A stretch of 64,000 bases of DNA from Akkermansiaceae bacterium (GTDB lineage Bacteria > Verrucomicrobiota > Verrucomicrobiia > Verrucomicrobiales > Akkermansiaceae), in contig JAPKDJ010000013.1 in NCBI GenBank assembly GCA_026421245.1, forward strand, positions 1 through 64,000, given 5' to 3'. Made by a program: the position numbers and the translations under genes. This document shows positions 1-7,549 of the stretch, piece after piece. Numbering within the stretch: the stretch's first letter is position 1; each line of letters starts with the position of its first letter. The notes beneath the pieces are model-generated. The model made no database searches. It was not told where the DNA came from and was given only the letters and a program-made list of their open reading frames with translations.

Positions 1-21
1 CTCACAGTGGCATGCTTCGGA

Positions 22-1323
22 TCAGCTCAAGCTCACCATCCCAGTGCTGTCACCGATGCGGTTGCGCTTGACTCCCATCACCTTGGCCATCGACCTCCAG
101 AGATTGGCGATCGGCGTGCCTGCGGGTGACTTGAGATGGCGATCCGGTGTGATGGCGCCGCCGGCTCCTCCTGCGATCACGACCGGGAGGTCAGTGCAGA
201 TGTGCAGCGCGGCGTCGCTCAAGCCAGAGCCGAGCAGGAACATCGAGTTGTCTAACAAGGTGGTGCCGTCACCGTCTTCGACCGCATCCATCTTCGCTAC
301 GAGCCGGGAAAATTGCTCGACGTGGAAGCGGTCGAGGCGCTCGAGATCTTGCCGCACGTTCTCATTCCCTTGTCCGTGGGTCATGCCGTGATGTTGGATG
401 GGTTTGTCGAACAGGCCGTGCACCATCAGCGGCGTCCCCCAGCGTTCAGGCGAGCTCATGATGGAGGCGACTCGGGTGAGGTCGGTGCGCAGGGCGAGAA
501 TCATGAGGTCGCCCATCACTTGGATAAACTCGTCGCGCGCCATCGCCTGCCACGGCTTGGTCGGCGGGGCGAGCTCGAGCTTGTCGAATTCCGCCTGGCG
601 TTTGGTGACGCGTTCGATCTGGCGCTCGACGGTCCTGACGCTTTCCAAATATTCGTCGAGCTTTTCCTGATCGCCTCGGCCGAGTTCGCGGTCAAGGGAC
701 TTGGCGTCATTCAGGACGACGTCGAGAACGCTACGGTGCGCGGCGTGTTCTCTGACTGAGAACAGGCGGTCGAACACGCGCTGCGGGTCGCGCAGGGAGC
801 GGGCGACGTGGCCGTGGCCATACCACGAAATGTTGTCGAAGTAGACCGATTCTCTGTTGTCCTCGTACGGGTTGCAGCTGAGTTCGAGCGAGCGGAAAGC
901 GGTGTGTTTACCGGCCTCGGCGGCGATGATCTGATCGATGGTCGTCTTCAGCGGGTAGCCGGCGGGCGAGAGCTCGTCTGGTGCTGCGCTACTGAGCCAA
1001 CAGGCGCCGGCTTGCGCATGGCCGTCGGTGCCGGCGACTTTGATGCGGTCGAGATTGGTGAACAGCGTGCACTTCTCTCGCACGGGTGCTAGCGGCTTGA
1101 GAGTTGGGCTCAGAGTGTAACCTTTGCCTTCGTCCTGCGGGTGCCACGAGCGTTGGACGACGCCGTTGGGAATGTAGAAAAACGCGGTACGGATCGGTGG
1201 CTTCGCTGCCAATTTCGCAGCCTGCCCACGGCCGCCCATGATCTCAAGGAAGGGCAGTGTTAATGTCGCCCCGGCTCCGCGGAGGACGGAGCGGCGTGAT
1301 AGGTTTCTCGGTTTGGCCATCAT
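22..1323 (-). CDS. DUF1552 family Tat-exported protein (pair 1)
   Basis: 433 aa. The N-terminus has a twin-arginine signal (SRRSVLRGAGATLTLPFLE), so it should be exported folded. The body matches DUF1552 as I know it from Planctomycetes and Verrucomicrobia: an early IPNGV/W-P-EGKGY block, a central long helix of the LDEYLESVRTVERQIER type, then FIQVMGDLMILALRTD, and near the end LLDNSMFLLGSGLSD followed by the IAGGAGG segment. No catalytic residues are established for the family. Its start overlaps the stop of the upstream DUF1592 gene (ATGATG over TGA), so the two are translationally coupled. Copies 2 and 3 in this window are about the same length, but copy 1 is visibly the most divergent. 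Family assignment is confident; function is unknown. Confidence 0.9.
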   Translation of the reverse strand: MMAKPRNLSRRSVLRGAGATLTLPFLEIMGGRGQAAKLAAKPPIRTAFFYIPNGVVQRSWHPQDEGKGYTLSPTLKPLAPVREKCTLFTNLDRIKVAGTDGHAQAGACWLSSAAPDELSPAGYPLKTTIDQIIAAEAGKHTAFRSLELSCNPYEDNRESVYFDNISWYGHGHVARSLRDPQRVFDRLFSVREHAAHRSVLDVVLNDAKSLDRELGRGDQEKLDEYLESVRTVERQIERVTKRQAEFDKLELAPPTKPWQAMARDEFIQVMGDLMILALRTDLTRVASIMSSPERWGTPLMVHGLFDKPIQHHGMTHGQGNENVRQDLERLDRFHVEQFSRLVAKMDAVEDGDGTTLLDNSMFLLGSGLSDAALHICTDLPVVIAGGAGGAITPDRHLKSPAGTPIANLWRSMAKVMGVKRNRIGDSTGMVSLS

Positions 1324-3893
1324 TCAGATTCTAATGCGTTTGATCGGTGGAGGAAAGGGTAGCTTTTTGCGATTGCCCCGACAACGACCGAGAACTGCCC
1401 GCGCGCGTCGAGCACCTCGCGCAGGATGTCATCGACCGCCGGTTTGTCGGCTAGTTCGAGTTCGCGACCTAGCGCATACGATAACAGGTGCTCGCTGAAG
1501 GCGCGCATGAACCATTTGGGGTTGGCCAAAATTGCGTCCTTGAGCCCGACGGCGTCGTCGAATTTCTCCCGTCCGAAGAGCTGTCCGCTGGAGTCGATTG
1601 GTAGACCGGATGGGTATTTGTCGCGCCAGCGCCCGACGGCGTCGAAATTTTCCAAGGCGAAGCCGAGCGGGTCGATTTTCTGGTGACAGGCGACGCAGCT
1701 CTGGTTGACTTGGTGTGCGATGAGGCGCTGCCGCAAGGTCTGACCGGAAGCTTCGATTTTGGCATCGTCCACCTCGATCTCGGGAATGTTGTCGGGCGGC
1801 GGCGGCGGCGGCTTGTTAAAAATCACACCCGCGACCCAAGCACCGCGCGTGATGGGGGTGGTGCGCAGCGGCGAGGAGTTCATGGTCAAGGTGGCGGCAC
1901 AGGTGATGACGCCGCCCTCGCGACGGTTGTTCACTGGGACCCGTTGGTAGACCACGCCCATGGTGCTGAAACGATTGGGATTTGCTTTGCCTTTAAATGG
2001 AACACCTGGGGCATACCAAGATGACATGTCGCCTGTGCGGTAGGAGTAGTTCGAGTCTACCAGCAACATGATGGATCGGTCCTCGACCATGATGCTCTCG
2101 AACAGCAGCAGAGGTTCGACCATTGTCTGGAGACCGAGTTTCCATTGTTCACATCCGATGCGGGCGTAGTAGGGCTCAAAGCGTTCGAAGTCGGGCACGG
2201 CGGTGATCAATCGGTCGAGCCGCAGCCACTGGCGGGCAAAGTTTTCGGAGAGGGATTTCGACCGCCGGTCGAGCAGCATGCGCGCGACTTGCATGGAATA
2301 AATTTCTTGATCCGCGAGCGTGCCATCGCGCGCGGCGGCGAGCAGTTGTTCGTCCGGGATGCTACTCCAGAGGAAAAAAGAGAGGCGTCCCGCCAGCTCG
2401 TAGGGCGCGAGCGGTTTTGCCTCGTCCTGCTTTCGCTCAAGCAAATAGAGGAAGCGCGGGGAGGCTAAGATCGCAGCAACCGTGGTTTTCATGGCAGCGC
2501 TGAAGTCGCCGCGCTCCGCCTCGCGATCGAAGAGGCGCGCGTAGCGCTCGAGCGTTGCGGATTCGATGGGCTTGCGGAAGGCACGCTCGAGGAAGGGAGC
2601 GAGGCGTTCTCGTGCGGTCGCCGACCACTTGGCGCGATCGCCGCCCGCGCGGAAGAGCGTGCCCGTTCGCGCCGAGTATCTATCGAACTCTGGGCTCTCG
2701 ACGACCGAGCGAGAGAGATTAAGAAAGCTCTCCATCAGGATGGGCGAGAAACCGAGTTCGTCGCCGCGGTTGTTGAAGCCGTGTTCGGACTGCAGGTCGA
2801 TCGCGAACGGCACGACTCCGGTGAGGAGAGGCTGTTCGATCTGGTTTTTGCCGAGCGCGCGGTTGCCGAGATGGATCGAGTCGGGCAGGCTGCCAGACGC
2901 GGGATCGTAGTAGGCGCGATATGCCCGGATGGTCTTCTCAGGCAGCGGGTAGATGTCGCCCTTGAGCTGGAGTAGGTCGCGCACCGCGTTGTTGTACTCA
3001 TACCGGTTCATTCGCCTCATCACGATTGGTGGTAACGACTGTTCCTTCTGCAGGTGCTCGCCAAGGTAACCCGAAAACAGCGATGCTAGCTTGGAATATT
3101 CATTTTCATCGGGTTGCGTCTCGTCTTCCGGGGGCATCTCGCGAAATTCCAGCACGTCGTTCAACTGGCGTAGTAACTCGGGCTGAGCGAGAAAATCGTC
3201 TTTCGATTTCAGCCGCAACAGGTCGACTTTCCCTTTGATTTTTCCTTTCTCGCCATGGCAACGATAGCAATGCTCTGCTAGCAACGGTTGCAGGAATTCA
3301 AAGGTCGCGGTATGCAGCGCGGCCGGAGTGTCCACGGCTGGCAGAACCACTTGTTCAGGCTCTGGCGGCGGGTCGAGCTCCATTACTTTGAGATAGTCGA
3401 TTCCCAACAGGTAGCGATTGCGCTGGAAAGCTTTCGCTCTCGGATTCTTTCCAGTCAGCTCGCAACGCAGTTGCTGTTCGCCCGCCGCCAACTCCATCTC
3501 GCCCAGCTTGATCAGCTCCGTCGGTTCAACTTTGTGCCCGAACAGATCGACTCCCTTGCGCAGCTCCTTGCCGTTCACCCGAATCGTGAATACACCGTAG
3601 TCGATCGCCTTTGTCATCTTCAACGATAGCGAGTAACGCCCGCCACGCTTGACGCTGAATTGTGTCTCCATCGCATGACCAAGCTCGCCGTGCCACAGCA
3701 GATGCGCGTCGCCGCTCCACCCACCCCCGAAGACCCTCATGTCTTGGTTCCGCGCGTCTTTTCCGAACGGCAACCACTCGCCCTCGATGATTCCATCGCT
3801 CACCACTGCCGGCAACCGACCGCGCACGCTGTGGTAGTCGGCTCCCGCAGGAAACGCCATGGCTATCATACAGAGGAGGATCCGATGTTTCAC
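1320..3893 (-). CDS. DUF1592-type cytochrome-like protein with extra N-terminal binding domain (pair 1)
   Basis: The ORF runs to 3947 from a TTG, but I prefer the GTG at 3893 because it gives a clean signal peptide (VKHRILLCMIAMAFPAGA). After export come an approximately 130 aa beta-rich domain resembling carbohydrate-binding modules (SGDAHLLWHGELGHAMETQF, then IDYGVFTIRVNG), a first haem motif CYRCH of the PSCyt1 type, a DUF1587-like block (RRMNRYEYNNAVRDLL), the DUF1595/1592 core (FLYLLERK, GRLSFFLWSSIPDEQLL), DUF1588 (GGVITCAATLTMNSSP, then a proline run PPPPPP), and a second haem motif CVACH in DUF1585. Copies 2 and 3 lack the N-terminal binding domain. It lies first in a two-gene operon with the DUF1552 gene. 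A periplasmic or surface redox role is inferred from two CxxCH motifs; the substrate is unknown. Confidence 0.88.
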   Translation of the reverse strand: MKHRILLCMIAMAFPAGADYHSVRGRLPAVVSDGIIEGEWLPFGKDARNQDMRVFGGGWSGDAHLLWHGELGHAMETQFSVKRGGRYSLSLKMTKAIDYGVFTIRVNGKELRKGVDLFGHKVEPTELIKLGEMELAAGEQQLRCELTGKNPRAKAFQRNRYLLGIDYLKVMELDPPPEPEQVVLPAVDTPAALHTATFEFLQPLLAEHCYRCHGEKGKIKGKVDLLRLKSKDDFLAQPELLRQLNDVLEFREMPPEDETQPDENEYSKLASLFSGYLGEHLQKEQSLPPIVMRRMNRYEYNNAVRDLLQLKGDIYPLPEKTIRAYRAYYDPASGSLPDSIHLGNRALGKNQIEQPLLTGVVPFAIDLQSEHGFNNRGDELGFSPILMESFLNLSRSVVESPEFDRYSARTGTLFRAGGDRAKWSATARERLAPFLERAFRKPIESATLERYARLFDREAERGDFSAAMKTTVAAILASPRFLYLLERKQDEAKPLAPYELAGRLSFFLWSSIPDEQLLAAARDGTLADQEIYSMQVARMLLDRRSKSLSENFARQWLRLDRLITAVPDFERFEPYYARIGCEQWKLGLQTMVEPLLLFESIMVEDRSIMLLVDSNYSYRTGDMSSWYAPGVPFKGKANPNRFSTMGVVYQRVPVNNRREGGVITCAATLTMNSSPLRTTPITRGAWVAGVIFNKPPPPPPDNIPEIEVDDAKIEASGQTLRQRLIAHQVNQSCVACHQKIDPLGFALENFDAVGRWRDKYPSGLPIDSSGQLFGREKFDDAVGLKDAILANPKWFMRAFSEHLLSYALGRELELADKPAVDDILREVLDARGQFSVVVGAIAKSYPFLHRSNALESE

Positions 3894-4000
3894 GCCAGTG
3901 ATTTTACCAGCGATCAGTTCATCGGTAAAGCTCGCTAAGAAGCTCAAGGCGAGCGTGTAGAGCCAATGAAAGATGAGACCGAAGCGGTGAGGGCGCTGAC

Positions 4001-4071
4001 TGCTAGGAATTTGCTTTTTGGGTGGACTGGCGGAAAGCGTCTTTGAAGGGGCCGGAGAGGGGGGCTTTCAA
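4001..4071 (-). repeat. Degenerate direct repeat, copy A (3' of Gfo/Idh gene)
   Basis: About 65-70 bp imperfect repeat, also found at 5504-5568. Read on the minus strand both copies translate without interruption to a stop: LSGPFKDAFRQSTQKANS here and LSDPFKDALKRSTQKENF there. Many of the mismatches fall in third codon positions, so these look like two diverged 3' ends of a former protein-coding sequence rather than a noncoding repeat. The reading frame extends about 15 residues further upstream in this copy before a stop. Confidence 0.6.
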
Positions 4072-4136
4072 AGTGAAATCCTTGGTGTCAATAGCTTGGG
4101 ATCAGCGATTTGGTTTTCAAAGGTTGATCGCTTTAT

Positions 4137-5483
4137 TTAGATTTTCCAACCCTTGCGGAATGGAGGTTTAATGAAAGGTTCCGCTTCGGGGCAATTCTTG
4201 GCTGTCATGCTTCTAGCATCCCATTCGATCCGTTTGCCTGTGCGTAATGCGAGCGTTCCGACCAACAATCCTTCTGTGAGCGTCGCCGCGTAGCCGAAAT
4301 CGGATTGCGAGCGTGGTCCGCCCTTGCAGGCTGCGACCCATTCTGCGTGGTGTTCCCGCGTGCGGGGGAGGGTGATTGCAGGAGGCTGATAGTCGATGAA
4401 CTTCTTTTGAGGCAGGAGCAGGAACATATCAGTTTCATTGCTCCCTCCGTGCCAGGTGCGAGTGAAGAGTGTTCCTTTGCTGCCGATTATCAGAGAGCCG
4501 TTGCCTGGAATTGTCTCGCCATGAAATAACTCTGCTGGTGGAACATGTTTGCCATCGTAAAACATCAGTTTAACTGGAGGACGTTTGCCGCGAGCGGGAT
4601 AATCCATTTGAATAATACTCCACAACGGTGGGCAGTCTGCAGTCTTCTTGTCGGAATCGATCACTTCTGCGGAGGTTGGTAGCCCGAGTTCGAGCGCCCA
4701 AAATGCGGTGTCTAGATTATGTACCCCCATGTCGCCAATTGCGCCTGTGCCAAAGTCCCAACGGCCGCGCCATTTGAATGGCGCGTAAATCGGATTGTAG
4801 GGCCTATGAGGAGCCGGACCGAGCCAGAGGTCCCAATCCAATGCGTCGGGAATGGGTGGGGTTTCCTTGGGGCGATCAACACCTTGAGGCCACCAACCTG
4901 CTGGCCGATCGGTCCACACGTGAAGTTCTTTTACCTCTCCAATCGCTCCGGAGCGTATGATTTCCACCGCGCGACGGCTGCCTTCCATTGCATGTCCTTG
5001 CTGTCCCATTTGGGTCACTACCCCTGACTTCTTGGCTTCCTCCTTCATGCGGCGAACTTCGTAGATAGAATGAGCGAGAGGCTTTTCGCAATAGACGTGA
5101 AGGCCGCGTTGCATGGCGGCAATTGCAGCGCTCGCGTGGGTATGATCAGGCGTGCTGACAACGACTCCGTCCAATGATTTCTCCTTGTCCAACATGAGGC
5201 GGTAGTCGCGGTAACGTTTGGCGGCTGGATACTTCTCGTATGAGTTTTTTCCCATACGATCATCCACGTCAGCGAAAGCAACGATGTTTTCGGAGGTGAG
5301 TTCTCGGAGATTTGATTCTGCCCGCCCTCCCGCGCCAATAAAGGCAAGGTTGAGTTTACGGTTTGGATCGGAGCGTACCTCGGCGCGTGCGCTAGAGGTG
5401 ATGCCAATCCCGGTGAGCCCGGCGGTTATTAGAGCAGTGTCGCGCAGAAATTCGCGCCGTTTTTTTGTGTTGGAATGGTTCAT
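4137..5483 (-). CDS. Gfo/Idh/MocA family oxidoreductase, Tat-exported
   Basis: 448 aa. The N-terminus KKRREFLRDTALITAGLTGIG is a Tat signal, a common feature of verrucomicrobial and planctomycete members of this family. The Rossmann domain has FIGAGGRA (about residues 48-54), the acidic end of beta-2 (FADVDD), the STPDHTH motif and the family signature EKP at about 133-135. The C-terminal GFO_IDH_MocA_C region carries GDMGVHNLDTAFW with the expected active-site histidine. Such enzymes are NAD(P)- or bound-nucleotide-dependent oxidoreductases acting on sugars or sugar alcohols; the exact substrate cannot be read. It sits downstream of a cupin isomerase-like gene on the same strand and is bracketed by a degenerate repeat. 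Confidence 0.9.
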   Translation of the reverse strand: MNHSNTKKRREFLRDTALITAGLTGIGITSSARAEVRSDPNRKLNLAFIGAGGRAESNLRELTSENIVAFADVDDRMGKNSYEKYPAAKRYRDYRLMLDKEKSLDGVVVSTPDHTHASAAIAAMQRGLHVYCEKPLAHSIYEVRRMKEEAKKSGVVTQMGQQGHAMEGSRRAVEIIRSGAIGEVKELHVWTDRPAGWWPQGVDRPKETPPIPDALDWDLWLGPAPHRPYNPIYAPFKWRGRWDFGTGAIGDMGVHNLDTAFWALELGLPTSAEVIDSDKKTADCPPLWSIIQMDYPARGKRPPVKLMFYDGKHVPPAELFHGETIPGNGSLIIGSKGTLFTRTWHGGSNETDMFLLLPQKKFIDYQPPAITLPRTREHHAEWVAACKGGPRSQSDFGYAATLTEGLLVGTLALRTGKRIEWDARSMTAKNCPEAEPFIKPPFRKGWKI

Positions 5484-5503
5484 TGAGTGAGGTGATGTGT
5501 TGC

Positions 5504-5568
5504 TGCTAGAAATTTTCTTTTTGGGTTGATCGCTTGAGGGCGTCCTTGAAGGGATCGGAGAGGGGAGA
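5504..5568 (-). repeat. Degenerate direct repeat, copy B (between cupin and Gfo/Idh genes)
   Basis: Second copy of the repeat at 4001-4071, starting just after the cupin gene stop. It reads LSDPFKDALKRSTQKENF then TAG on the minus strand. Its position just 3' of one gene, with copy A just 3' of the next, suggests either tandem duplication of an ancestral gene tail or insertion of the Gfo/Idh gene into an older gene. Confidence 0.6.
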
Positions 5569-5575
5569 AAGCCCC

Positions 5576-6838
5576 CTATTGGTTCCGATAGGCTCCCATT
5601 GCGGGAGCGTCTGGATTCACTTCAGGGCCGAAGTAGCGGAGGAGGACAAGGGGCTCGGTGGCGCTGGTGTTTTTGAACGTAACCCCAGCTTTCGCGGCGC
5701 TTTCGGTGGCAAAAAATTCATCTTCCGAGAGTTCGTTGAAGCGGAGGAGCTTGGGGCAATTGAGCCGAAGTTTATTCGCATGTCCTTCCCCTTGCGTGAC
5801 AATGGCGGAGTAGGCTCCGTTGTCAGTAATGGTGACCTTGCTGTGTGGTTCGACGGTCAGTTCCTTGGCGGTGAAATACTGGAAGTCATCGACCTTGCCG
5901 TAGACGATCCACTTGTCACGGTAGCCCTCGCCCTTAGTGGCGGTGACCGGTTCAAGGTAGTGGTTGTCTTTAAAATTGGGGTCGAGGTTCTTTTCCCAAT
6001 CAAGTTGATCGATGATGAAATCAATGTCCTGATGCTTGTCCTCCGGCATGTCCTTCACCAGGAGCGACCAGGGGACTTCCCGACCTTCGACGAGATTTTG
6101 ATACATCCCAAAAACGTCGGATCCCCACTGTGGTTCGTAGGTGCAGAGTGATCCGGGAGCGTGGAGGATGCAGGGATCAATGAGCCACCCGGTGCCGGGT
6201 TGAAGTTTGTAGGCTTTGGAAAGTTCCAGGATCTTGTTGTCACCCTTTTGCCAGTTGGCAATGCAGTCATAGACCTGCTGGCGGGTGGTGCCGGGCTCCA
6301 GTCCCATGAAGGTGTAGGGGAAGTTGTTGCCCACGTTGTTGTGCTGGGGCGGGAAGTAATACGACTCGGGCTTCCCTTCCTGTCCGACCAAGGCCGCTTG
6401 ATCGGCACTCTGGTGCATGTGATGGGGAATGGGCCCCATGTTGTCGAAAAACTTCGAGTAAACCGGCCATTTCCCATACTTGTCCCAAATCGAGGATCCA
6501 ATAATATCGGCACCGCATTCGTTGATGGCATCCAAAAGGGTAAAGCGTTCTTTTCCAACGACGACATAGGAAAGTCCTTCGTCCTCAGCCCGACCTTCGT
6601 TTGCGGTGACGGTGGTCGATCCGAACCAACGTTCGTCGATCCCGCCCCGGTTTAGGCCGTAGGCATAGGTGTCATCGGGATGCAGCTTGATCCGAAGACC
6701 AGGTTGTAAAAAGGAACGTGGAACCCAAGTCGGAGAGAGGCGCAGAAGCCCTCCGGTGTCTTCAAGGTGCGCTTCAGTGGCTGCGCGAATGTCGGATGAG
6801 AGAGTGGAGAGTTGCCCGGTGGTTGTGGGAAGATTCAT
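5576..6838 (-). CDS. Cupin / class I phosphomannose isomerase-like protein
   Basis: 420 aa with no signal peptide, so cytoplasmic. The central block KFFDNMGPIPHHMHQ contains a cupin metal-binding cluster (HHMHQ), followed by PESYYFPPQ with the glutamate ligand and, further on, CILHAPGS with a late histidine, the spacing expected of class I mannose-6-phosphate-isomerase-like cupins. LRIKLHPDDTYAYGL near residue 50 and the C-terminal second cupin-like half support a double-domain architecture. I infer an isomerase or epimerase acting on a sugar or sugar phosphate, consistent with the Gfo/Idh gene downstream and the sulfatase upstream. The precise reaction is not determinable from sequence alone. 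Confidence 0.75.
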   Translation of the reverse strand: MNLPTTTGQLSTLSSDIRAATEAHLEDTGGLLRLSPTWVPRSFLQPGLRIKLHPDDTYAYGLNRGGIDERWFGSTTVTANEGRAEDEGLSYVVVGKERFTLLDAINECGADIIGSSIWDKYGKWPVYSKFFDNMGPIPHHMHQSADQAALVGQEGKPESYYFPPQHNNVGNNFPYTFMGLEPGTTRQQVYDCIANWQKGDNKILELSKAYKLQPGTGWLIDPCILHAPGSLCTYEPQWGSDVFGMYQNLVEGREVPWSLLVKDMPEDKHQDIDFIIDQLDWEKNLDPNFKDNHYLEPVTATKGEGYRDKWIVYGKVDDFQYFTAKELTVEPHSKVTITDNGAYSAIVTQGEGHANKLRLNCPKLLRFNELSEDEFFATESAAKAGVTFKNTSATEPLVLLRYFGPEVNPDAPAMGAYRNQ

Positions 6839-6904
6839 TAGGTGTGACTTTAGTTCGATTCGTTTTTTCGAAAAGCTGAATCTTGTAACATAGGGAAGCT
6901 ATGC

Positions 6905-7385
6905 TTCGTTTCGTTTCGTCCCACAATCTCCCCGCATAGTGATCGGTGATTCCGTGCAGGAAAGTTGATGCGGCAAAGGCGACCATGGTCACCGAAAGGA
7001 TAATATTCGACTCCAGCTTCTCGACAAACTCCCCAAGGATGACGAGAGTAAAGAAGGCCGTCGCGAGGCCGCCACGGGACTTACGACAAAGAGAGACAAG
7101 ATTCCGGCGACGAAACTGTTGCCGCCCGCTGCGTCGTCGGTGAAGTAGGTGACTGCGGACAGCGCTAGGGCGAAGATTGAGGTGTTTTCTGCCACGGCGA
7201 TTCCTTTGTCGACGGACCGCTTTGAGGCGAGGCCGCCGAGCGATCCGAGGAGAGCCCCAATTTCCCTGTGTCATTTCGTGATGAAAGCCGATGGCGGCGC
7301 TGGCGAGGAAGGTGAGGAGGGGGAAAGTGAGGCTGTCATTGAGCCCACTTTCGGCGATCAAGGTGTCCTTGATATGTCATCCGGA
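6905..7385 (-). pseudogene. Remnant of a CPA1-type Na+/H+ antiporter
   Basis: On the minus strand, three successive reading frames give antiporter-like pieces: IAESGLNDSLTFPLLTFLA (the conserved acidic ESGLND transport motif), then VAENTSIFALALSAVTYFTDD with GGNSFVAGILSLF, then TAFFTLVILGEFVEKLE followed by FAASTFLHGITDHYAG. That order matches the C-terminal half of NhaP/CPA1 antiporters, which normally have about 400 residues. The N-terminal half is missing and at least two frameshifts separate the pieces. The 195 aa and 68 aa ORFs in the track are fragments of this dead gene. Confidence 0.75.
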
Positions 7386-7390
7386 CCAGA

Positions 7391-7549
7391 ATGGTGACTG
7401 CGCAACGAATGTCTTACGATCCGGAGCCAAGCCCCGGAGAAATCACCGAGGCGGTTGGTCACGCGGTCGTCTACGATTTTTCGAAGCAGTTTAAGAAAGG
7501 CTTCGGGGTGAGTCCGTCACGTTATCGCAAGGAGGTTTGGAACCGGTGA
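7391..7549 (+). pseudogene. C-terminal fragment of an AraC/XylR-type regulator
   Basis: A 52 aa ORF too short for the track. It reads ITEAVGHAVVYDFSKQFKKG then FGVSPSRYRKEVW, the second helix-turn-helix and C-terminal signature of AraC-family regulators (consensus F-x3-FK-x3-G-x-SPS-x-YR). The sensor domain and first helix-turn-helix are absent. It lies next to the antiporter remnant and downstream of nothing intact, so it is most likely a leftover regulator of the adjoining sugar/sulfatase block. Confidence 0.7.

Noticed and set aside
313-1092. Plus-strand ORFs of 148, 94 and 90 aa
   Set aside because: They are antisense shadows of the intact DUF1552 gene and have no recognisable motif.
1801-1815. 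GGC triplet run (proline run on minus strand)
   Set aside because: The PPPPPP segment is a normal feature of DUF1588 regions, seen in shorter form in the other copies, so not a novel repeat.
4001-5568. Insertion sequence or transposon around the Gfo/Idh gene
   Set aside because: Repeats are direct, diverged and coding-like, with no transposase or terminal inverted repeats.
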